This document shows, in pieces, positions 24,106 to 30,162 of a stretch of 30,162 nt of DNA. Origin of the DNA: a virus; IMG/VR virus record IMGVR_UViG_3300025468_000012, positions 1-30,162 of that record; one strand, given 5' to 3'. The translations under genes were made by a program, and so were the position numbers. The stretch's first letter is position 1, and each line of letters opens with the position of its first letter. The notes below the pieces were generated by a model, which saw nothing but the letters and a program-made list of their open reading frames with translations, did no database searches and was not told the origin of the DNA.

Positions 24106-24779
24106 AATCTATACAACTATATGGTGAATTGGGAGAGAAATTTGGTAAGTCTTTTAAGTTAGATATAAGTAATCCGTCAGAAGCAATTAGAGCTTTAGAT
24201 GTAAACTTAAGAGGTTTCAGAGAGTATTTATTAAAGGACCTAAAAGGCTATCAAGTCTTTGTAGGCAAGAAGTCTATTGACGAGTTACAGTTAACGGATC
24301 CTTTAGGTGCTCAAGTATTTAAAATAGTACCAGTAATTTCTGGTTCAAAAAGTTCCACATTTAAAATAATATTAGGGGCGGTTTTAATATGGGCAGCTTG
24401 GCCTGCAATGGGTGCAATAGCACCTGGTTCTGCTGCAGAATTTGCCGCTTTTGAAGCAGTATCTTTTGAAGCAATATCTGTCTCAGGAATTAGTGGTTGG
24501 GGTATGCCCTTCGCGGGAGGGCTAGGAATGGGGGTAACTAATGGTATGATAGCAAAACTTGGAGTTTCTATGATGCTGGGAGGTATATCTCAAGCTCTAG
24601 CGCCTCAGCCCAAGCCTCGAGGGGAATACCAATATGCAGATAACTTACCTTCTTACCACTTTGATGGTCCTATAAATACTAGTAGACAAGGTGTTCCTGT
24701 ACCTATATGCTATGGAAGATTAACAATTGGAAGTGCTGTAATTAGTGCTGGAGTGTACTCAGAGGACTATGTACCATGA
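24102..24779 (+). CDS. I: Tail assembly protein I-like, second copy
   Basis: 225 aa with the same design as its neighbour: SIQLYGELGEKFGKSFKLDI at the N terminus, KIVPVISGSK, a hydrophobic centre (IILGAVLIWAAWPAMGAIAP), and a tail with SYHFDGPINTSRQGVPVPIC and AVISAGVYSEDYVP. The ends are conserved between copies and the middle has diverged. Both copies end in TATGTACCATGA, where the last four bases overlap the next start, which looks like a duplication seam. One copy may be specialised to the Hint-bearing J that follows. Confidence 0.85.
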   Translation: MKSIQLYGELGEKFGKSFKLDISNPSEAIRALDVNLRGFREYLLKDLKGYQVFVGKKSIDELQLTDPLGAQVFKIVPVISGSKSSTFKIILGAVLIWAAWPAMGAIAPGSAAEFAAFEAVSFEAISVSGISGWGMPFAGGLGMGVTNGMIAKLGVSMMLGGISQALAPQPKPRGEYQYADNLPSYHFDGPINTSRQGVPVPICYGRLTIGSAVISAGVYSEDYVP

Positions 24780-27700
24780 ACAACGAAGATTATAAACATA
24801 TAAAAGAATGGAATACCGAGGGCCCCTTACTTAGAGAAAGAGCTATTGGAGGCTCCAAAGGGTGCTTCTCGGCAGGGACTCTCGTATCTACTCCTTATGG
24901 TAGTACGAAAATTGAAGAATTAAGTGTAGGTGATGAAGTATTTTGTTTTTCTGTAGAGGGTACTATACATACTAGTACAGTCGCTTCTACACACAAGCAT
25001 GAAGACCACTCTGTAGTGCGTATCAAACATTGGTTAGGGGTAATTTATACTACTTTTAACCACTGGTTCTTAAGAGAAGATAATACTTTTCAGAGGGTGG
25101 GAGACTTAACAAAGGAAGACGCTTTAGTTAGTGACTCAGGTACCCTACTACCTATTGAAGATATTGCAGAAGTATCTACTAGTAGTACTGTATATAATAT
25201 TACTGTAAAAGAATTTAAAACTTTTATAGCTAACGGTATAAGAGTACATAACGGAGGGGATTCCGGAGAGGCATACCAACTAGCTTCCAATAATATACCT
25301 GTAATGGGGGGTAAGGGGGGAGGTAAAGGAGGTGGTGCCGGGCAGCCTGCTAAAGAGGACCCAGATTCTTTATTTTCTAAAGCTAACGCTAGAGTACTAG
25401 ATTTAATATGCGAAGGTGAAATTGAGGGTTTGGTAGACGGTGCTAAATCTATATACTTAAACGAAACAGCACTGCAGAATAGTGATAACTCTTATAACTT
25501 CGAAGATGTTAGTTGGGAACAAAGAACGGGGCAACAGAGTCAAACGTATGTAGGAGGTTTTACTAGCGTTGAGTCTGGAGTTGCCGTAGGTACTCAATTA
25601 AAGAAAGGCGCCCCCGGACCCATAGTTAGATCTATAAATAATCCTAACTTAGATGCAGTTTCTGTAACTTTATATACTCCTTCTTTAACTGTACAAAATA
25701 AAGAAACTGGAGATATGCATGGAAGTTCTGTGTCTTATAAAGTGTATATTAAGTACGATAGTGGTAGTTTTGTAGAAAGAGTGAAATCTACTATGGAAGG
25801 AAAAACTACTAAGAAGTATGAGAGACAACATCGAATAAACTTAAGTGGTTCTTTTACAGTAGTGACTATAAAAGTAGAACGAATTACAGACGATGCGGCA
25901 GATTTATCTACACAAAACTCTCTGTACTGGCAGTCCTATACTCAAATTATTGATAATAAGTTCACGTACCCAAATAGTGCTTTAGTAGGTCTTCAGATAG
26001 ACGCTAAACAGTTTTCTAGGATACCTAATAGAGCTTACGATATAAAAGGTTTAAAAGTAAGAGTACCTACAAATTATAATAATACAGATTCTTTAGAGAC
26101 AGGAGTTACTAACTTATACTCGGGCGCTTGGGATGGTACTTTCAAAACTGCTTGGACTAATAACCCCGCTTGGTGTTATTATGATATATTGACAGATGAA
26201 AGGTATGGTCTCGGAGCTTATATTCCGGAAACTCATATTGATAAGTGGGCTTTATACCAAATAGCTAGATACTGTGATGCTGTTGACGCATCTGGAACTT
26301 TTTTAGGTGTTGATGATGGCTTTGGAGCTAAAGAAAAGAGATTTGCTTTAAACTTATATATTCAAACCCAAAATGAAGCCCTAAAAATAATAACGGATAT
26401 GGCTTCAGTGTTTAGAGGTATGACCTACTGGGGTCAAGGAATGCTTACAGCAGTCCAAGATTCCCCTAAAGACCCTATAATGTTATTTAGTGAGGCTAAT
26501 GTAATAGGGGGTGATTTTACTTACTCAGGGACAGCGAAGAAAGCTCGACATACTACTGCATTAGTTACTTGGAATAACCCAGAGGATTTTTATAGAAGAA
26601 ATATAGAGTATGTAGAGGACCGCTCCGGTATTACTAAGTGGGGTGTTAGACAGACTGATGTCATAGCCTTTGGGTGTACTTCTAGAGCTCAAGCTCACAG
26701 AATTGGTAAATGGATTCTGTACTCTGAGAGACTAGAAACAGATACTATAAGTTTCAAAACTGGCTTAGATGGGGCATCCTTAAGACCAGGAGATTTAGTA
26801 AAAATAGCAGACCCCGCTCGCGCAGGAAAACGTATGGGAGGAAGAGTTTCAGCCTCCAATGCTTCGGGAACTACCAGTAATACTTTAGTATGTTTAGATT
26901 ACCCTCTAAGTACTGATACTACAAATTCTTATACCTTAAGTATTATGAGAACCAGCCCTACTTGCATATTAAATAGTGAAGTCAGTAGTGCGTACACTAC
27001 ACAGGAAGATTGTGTTAATGCTAGTGGTCAATGGCAGGATTATACATCTGTAGAAACAAAAGATGTTACTAATATACTAGATAGTACCAATGTTCTAGCT
27101 ATCGAAGTTTCCTCAGCCTTTTCGGTAGTCCCCACTACACAACACTTGTGGGTACTCGACGAGATCGGGATAACTGAAACTCAAGATTTTAGAGTTTTAG
27201 CAATTGCAGAGTCTCATAAGAACGAGTATACCGTAACAGCTTTAGAGTACAATGGTTCTAAATATAATTATATTGAATCAGGAGTATCGTTACAAGACAA
27301 AACTATAAATTCACTACCTAGTCCTTCAGACTCTGTACCTTCTATTAATAATTTAGATATTCAAGAAGAACTATATTTAAACCCTAATAAGTCTGTAAAC
27401 AATAGGATGGTAGTTAGTTGGGATTACCCGATTTACAATGGAAGTAGTCGTTATCCTTATGAGAAAAACTATGTTATAGAGTATAAAAATGCTACATCTA
27501 ACTGGCTAAGTGCGGGTTCTACACAATCTAGTTATGTAGAGATAGATAGCACCCCCGCAGGTACTTATAGTGTGAGAGTAAAAGTAGAAAATACTCTAGG
27601 TAAATTCTCTAGTTGGGTAACCCTCCAAAAGACTTTAAATGGTAAGCAAACCTTACCTTCAGATGTTACGGGCTTAAATTTAGTAGGCGTGGGAAATAAT

Positions 27701-28822
27701 GCTATTATTACATGGGATAGACCCACAAGTAACTCTGACTTAGATGTAATTAATGGAGGCTACTATAGAATTAGATATAATAATGCTATAGTTAACCCTA
27801 TTTGGGCAGGTAGTACTGATATTGGCGGAAAAATAGGGGGTAGCTCCTCCTCTACTACGGTACCTCTATTAGCAGGTTCTTACTTAATAAAAGCATATGA
27901 CTCCTCAGGAAATGAATCTGTAAATGCTGTAGCGGCTAAATCAAATGTAGCTACTATGATGTCTTTAAATGCTGTACATAGTAGTGTTGAAGATATACAG
28001 TTTTTAGGGGGTCACTCAGATACTACGGTTCAGAATGGTACTTTGAGGCTAGCTGAAATTATTGATGCAGATTATTCTTTCATTCTGGAGAACACTTCGG
28101 GAATACACGACTTTGATGAACCCGGAGTAGATTTACAGAATGAAAGTATAACTGCTATAGATTCCTATGATTATGGAGTTGCAGCCCCTGGAGCTAGTTT
28201 AGTTAAAACCTTAGGTTATTATAACTTTAGTACTAATCCTGTTGATTTAGGCCAAGTGTTTACTTCTAGAGTTACATCTGATCTTGCAGTATATACTACA
28301 GAGGTAGGTACTACTTTTGATATAGCTTCTGGATTGTTTGATTCAAATAGTGGTAAATTTGATGGAGGTGATGTATCTGATGCAGATGTACAGCTTCAAG
28401 TATCTACCACCTCTGATGACCCAAGTATTCCTAACCCCTTATGGGATTCTTGGACCCCCTTTAATATTGGGGATTATAGTGCGAGAGCCTATAAATTTAG
28501 ATTAAAGTTATTTACAGCAGACCCCAACCATAATATTGTAGTAACTAAATTAAGAACTACAATAGATATGCCAGACAGAACAGCGCGAGCGTATAACATT
28601 AGTACTGTTTCGGGTATAAAAGATGTAGTATTTGACCAAGACTTTAAAACAGGCCCCAGCGTGGGATTAACAGTAAGTGACCTTAGTACCGGGGACTATT
28701 GGAACTTAACAAATCAAAATAACTCAGGATTCTCTGTAGCTATATATAATTCTTTAAATCAGTTGTATGGTACAGATGGGCGACCTGAGAAGAATTTTAA
28801 TTATATAGCAGTTGGTTATTAA
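24776..28822 (+). CDS. J: Tail tip (host specificity) protein J with intein-like Hint domain
   Basis: 1348 aa. Residues 30-159 form a Hint domain (listed separately). A Gly-rich start MGGKGGGKGGGAG at 177 then resembles the usual J N terminus. The lambda J core follows: LDLICEGEIEGLVDGAKSIY, TYPNSALVGLQIDAKQF, SGAWDGTFKTAWTNNPAWC, DKWALYQIARYC, and FGCTSRAQAHRIGKW near 632. Further on are a C-x15-C-x6-W motif (C730, C746, W753), two fibronectin-III-like segments (about 870-950 and 960-1050) and a receptor-end region of unknown fold. It forms the central tail tip that contacts the host. Coupled by ATGA to the second I gene. An ATG at 25304 (M177) could start a Hint-less J, but it has no ribosome site. 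Confidence 0.92.
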   Translation: MNNEDYKHIKEWNTEGPLLRERAIGGSKGCFSAGTLVSTPYGSTKIEELSVGDEVFCFSVEGTIHTSTVASTHKHEDHSVVRIKHWLGVIYTTFNHWFLREDNTFQRVGDLTKEDALVSDSGTLLPIEDIAEVSTSSTVYNITVKEFKTFIANGIRVHNGGDSGEAYQLASNNIPVMGGKGGGKGGGAGQPAKEDPDSLFSKANARVLDLICEGEIEGLVDGAKSIYLNETALQNSDNSYNFEDVSWEQRTGQQSQTYVGGFTSVESGVAVGTQLKKGAPGPIVRSINNPNLDAVSVTLYTPSLTVQNKETGDMHGSSVSYKVYIKYDSGSFVERVKSTMEGKTTKKYERQHRINLSGSFTVVTIKVERITDDAADLSTQNSLYWQSYTQIIDNKFTYPNSALVGLQIDAKQFSRIPNRAYDIKGLKVRVPTNYNNTDSLETGVTNLYSGAWDGTFKTAWTNNPAWCYYDILTDERYGLGAYIPETHIDKWALYQIARYCDAVDASGTFLGVDDGFGAKEKRFALNLYIQTQNEALKIITDMASVFRGMTYWGQGMLTAVQDSPKDPIMLFSEANVIGGDFTYSGTAKKARHTTALVTWNNPEDFYRRNIEYVEDRSGITKWGVRQTDVIAFGCTSRAQAHRIGKWILYSERLETDTISFKTGLDGASLRPGDLVKIADPARAGKRMGGRVSASNASGTTSNTLVCLDYPLSTDTTNSYTLSIMRTSPTCILNSEVSSAYTTQEDCVNASGQWQDYTSVETKDVTNILDSTNVLAIEVSSAFSVVPTTQHLWVLDEIGITETQDFRVLAIAESHKNEYTVTALEYNGSKYNYIESGVSLQDKTINSLPSPSDSVPSINNLDIQEELYLNPNKSVNNRMVVSWDYPIYNGSSRYPYEKNYVIEYKNATSNWLSAGSTQSSYVEIDSTPAGTYSVRVKVENTLGKFSSWVTLQKTLNGKQTLPSDVTGLNLVGVGNNAIITWDRPTSNSDLDVINGGYYRIRYNNAIVNPIWAGSTDIGGKIGGSSSSTTVPLLAGSYLIKAYDSSGNESVNAVAAKSNVATMMSLNAVHSSVEDIQFLGGHSDTTVQNGTLRLAEIIDADYSFILENTSGIHDFDEPGVDLQNESITAIDSYDYGVAAPGASLVKTLGYYNFSTNPVDLGQVFTSRVTSDLAVYTTEVGTTFDIASGLFDSNSGKFDGGDVSDADVQLQVSTTSDDPSIPNPLWDSWTPFNIGDYSARAYKFRLKLFTADPNHNIVVTKLRTTIDMPDRTARAYNISTVSGIKDVVFDQDFKTGPSVGLTVSDLSTGDYWNLTNQNNSGFSVAIYNSLNQLYGTDGRPEKNFNYIAVGY
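24863..25252 (+). other. Hint (intein-like) domain inside J, 130 residues
   Basis: It starts at C30 (CFSAGTLVSTPYGSTKIEEL, SVGDEVF; intein block A), has the block B TxxH in YTTFNHWFL, and ends with block F/G VYNITVKEFKTFIANGIRVHN. There is no endonuclease insert. The residue after the terminal Asn is Gly, not Cys, Ser or Thr, so standard protein splicing is not expected. The pattern fits bacterial intein-like (BIL) or Hog-type Hint domains that cleave or alter the flanking chain. Confidence 0.85.
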
Positions 28823-28834
28823 AGGAAAACATAT

Positions 28835-29425
28835 ATGTCTCAACACGATTATAATATAGCAAATGACTTCTTTCCGCAAATACGGACAGATTTAAATAAC
28901 TCTTTAGCATCTGCAGCTTCTAAATGTAGTGGAGCAACAGATCCAAGTGACCTCAGTAATGTGAGCACTTTAGGCGTAACTCAACCTTATCAGTGGTGGT
29001 TAGATACAGGAACAAATCAGTTAAAAATACGTAACTCATCAAATAGTGGTTGGTTGTCTCTTGCTACAATCAATACCACAGGGTATAATGATTTGTATGC
29101 AGATAATCTAACTGTTACAGGTACCTTGGTAGAGACTTCTTCTAAAAGGTTCAAGAAAAATATCAAACCCATAACTAATCAATTAAAAAAATTAGTTAAA
29201 TTACAGGGTGTCGAGTATGACCGAATAGCTACTGGCAAGCACGAAATAGGTTTGATAGCAGAAGAAGTAGAAAAGGTATATCCTGATTTAGTCTCTCCCA
29301 ATACGGAAGGTATTCAGTATAGTAAGTTAACATCTATACTAGTAGAGTCCATAAAAGAACTAAAGTCCTTATTAGATATTCAAAATAACCGAATACAAGA
29401 GCTTGAAGCTAGTTTAGGAGTTTAA
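28835..29425 (+). CDS. Short tail fibre/spike with S74-type chaperone domain
   Basis: 196 aa. The first half has a WWLDTGTNQLKIRNSSNSGW segment common in phage fibre proteins. The C-terminal part (about residues 103-196), starting near SSKRFKKNIKPI and containing GVEYDRI, HEIGLIAEEVEKVYPDLV and ILVESIKELKSLL, is the S74 intramolecular chaperone family. This domain trimerises the fibre and usually cuts itself off at a Ser near its start; the Ser-Ser-Lys here is a plausible site. A Leu-rich helix closes the protein. AAAGGAAA precedes the ATG. The stalk is very short, so this may be a tip protein attached to J or another fibre. Confidence 0.85.
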   Translation: MSQHDYNIANDFFPQIRTDLNNSLASAASKCSGATDPSDLSNVSTLGVTQPYQWWLDTGTNQLKIRNSSNSGWLSLATINTTGYNDLYADNLTVTGTLVETSSKRFKKNIKPITNQLKKLVKLQGVEYDRIATGKHEIGLIAEEVEKVYPDLVSPNTEGIQYSKLTSILVESIKELKSLLDIQNNRIQELEASLGV

Positions 29426-29426
29426 G

Positions 29427-29765
29427 ATGTCCGCAGGAAAACACCATATAGTTATTGAACAAGGATCCACTTTCGAAATGACACTATCGTTAGATGAGCC
29501 CGCAGGTACGAACAAGGATTTAACAGGGTGGTCTTTTAGGGGTCAAATCAAAAAGTCTGCTTATGCAGATGGACCTTCAGCTACCTTTAGTATGATAGAT
29601 TTAGACTTACCTAATGGTATATTTAAGGCTGTTTTATCTGCTAGTGCTACTACAGGTATGGATGTCGGGATTGAAACCTATGACGTAGAAATGGAACATA
29701 TAGATGGTACTGTAATAAGATTATTACAGGGTAGAGTAACGATTGCCTCCGAGGTAACTACCTAG
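29427..29765 (+). CDS. Small beta-rich fibre/baseplate-type protein
   Basis: 112 aa starting one base after the fibre stop. The pattern IEQGSTFEMTLSLDEP, DLTGWSFRGQIKKS, LPNGIFKAVLSASATTG, YDVEMEHIDGTVIRLLQGRV is a recurrent phage family that resembles the N-terminal domain of BppU-like baseplate/fibre proteins. A structural role at the tail tip is inferred from family style and location. No catalytic motif is visible. Confidence 0.6.
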   Translation: MSAGKHHIVIEQGSTFEMTLSLDEPAGTNKDLTGWSFRGQIKKSAYADGPSATFSMIDLDLPNGIFKAVLSASATTGMDVGIETYDVEMEHIDGTVIRLLQGRVTIASEVTT

Positions 29766-29786
29766 TGAACCTTCGAAAAATTTTTA

Positions 29787-29815
29787 TTGACAATGCAGGT
29801 ATATTGTGTTATAAT
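29787..29815 (+). promoter_or_regulatory. Perfect sigma70 promoter P4
   Basis: TTGACA at 29787-29792, a 17-base spacer and TATAAT at 29810-29815. It shares the GAAAAAT lead-in and a GGTATAT spacer core with P3, but lacks the flanking inverted repeat. Transcripts should begin near 29822. Confidence 0.85.
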
Positions 29816-29862
29816 TCTCCTATCAATAGAAGCTTTGATACAAGATTTTTTCAAGAGGAGAA
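29815..29862 (+). promoter_or_regulatory. Ribosome-site-covering fold present only in readthrough transcripts
   Basis: TTCTCCT (29815-29821) is fully complementary to AGGAGAA (29856-29862), the ribosome site of the next gene. TATCAA/TTGATA (about 29821-29841) form a hairpin between them. The first arm lies upstream of the predicted P4 start, so only transcripts entering from upstream could form it. Confidence 0.5.
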
Positions 29863-29868
29863 CCTAAT

Positions 29869-30162
29869 ATGTCTATAGTCATTACTGTAGCAGAAACCTC
29901 AGATATAGTAGTAACAACTACCTCTACTATTGGAGATGCTGGATTAATGCCGTTTACCCCTCATGGAAGTATTTCTTCAACTACCGTTCAAGGAGCTCTA
30001 GAAGAGTTAATAGATAATGCTTATAATCAAGCTATTGCACCTGATGCTGCTGCTCATTCAGTAGATGAAGGAGATACTTGGTATGACACCACCAATAATA
30101 AACTAATGGTGCGAAGGAGTAATGAATGGGAGGAACTTGTCTTATCCAATCAATTATCCGAT
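29869..30162 (+). CDS. Tail fibre-like structural protein, N-terminal part (runs off window)
   Basis: The ATG at 29869 follows AGAGGAG by 8 bases and the frame stays open to the window end, giving 98 residues. The start MSIVITVAETSDIVVTTTST, then TTVQGALEELID and GDTWYDTTNNKLMVRRSNEW, is typical of modular phage fibre proteins. The WYDTTNNKLMVR segment resembles WWLDTGTNQLKIR in the S74 fibre at 28835. It has its own promoter P4. Confidence 0.75.
   Translation, partial: MSIVITVAETSDIVVTTTSTIGDAGLMPFTPHGSISSTTVQGALEELIDNAYNQAIAPDAAAHSVDEGDTWYDTTNNKLMVRRSNEWEELVLSNQLSD

Noticed and set aside
1-30162. CRISPR array, integrase, transposase or att sites
   Set aside because: No regularly spaced repeats, no transposase or recombinase motifs and no terminal inverted repeats were seen; the mobile signals are freestanding endonuclease genes.

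Overview
The window is a stretch of a tailed-phage late (structural) region in which every recognisable gene lies on the + strand. It is AT-rich. The order is terminase large subunit, portal, capsid, connector/neck, tail terminator, tail tube, tail chaperones, tape measure, then a lambda-like tail tip (M, L, K, I, I, J) and fibre genes. This points to a long-tailed siphovirus with an HK97-type head and a lambda-type tail. Host and environment cannot be read directly. The four intergenic promoters match the bacterial housekeeping sigma70 consensus perfectly. Some inserted surface modules (GGxGYTSxP repeats, the Cys/Tyr/Cys/Trp motif) resemble those I associate with marine phages, so a marine Gram-negative host is an inference only.

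Layout: 1-507 is the C-terminal nuclease part of TerL. Positions 508-4294 hold an invasion zone: a perfect promoter, a leader with two long crossing helices, a 521-aa homing-type endonuclease, a second perfect promoter, two tandem related 271-aa endonucleases and an HNH protein. Positions 4281-7393 are the portal and a fused protease-scaffold-capsid gene with an apparent internal start. A terminator and further hairpins precede a fourth homing-type endonuclease (7545-8369). Positions 8345-12759 carry the connector (with a large inserted module), a neck/tail-completion candidate, the tail terminator and the tail tube protein. A strong terminator and a hairpin-rich 200-base gap follow. Positions 13010-13845 are the tail assembly chaperones G and GT, joined by a -1 frameshift on A AAT TTT. 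A 2531-aa tape measure follows (13847-21442). From 21446 the tail-tip genes run M, then a promoter, L, K, two paralogous I genes, and J carrying an intein-like Hint domain near its N terminus. A short S74-type fibre, a small fibre/baseplate-like protein, a fourth promoter and a gene running off the right edge finish the window.

Most structural genes overlap as TAATG or ATGA, suggesting translational coupling. The main accessory signals are the set of four endonucleases sharing domains, the leader RNA with crossing helices, transcript-dependent ribosome-site hairpins, the Hint domain in J, the doubled I gene, and a C-x(n)-Y-x5-C-x6-W motif in three different structural proteins. There is no gene-free stretch above 300 bases.
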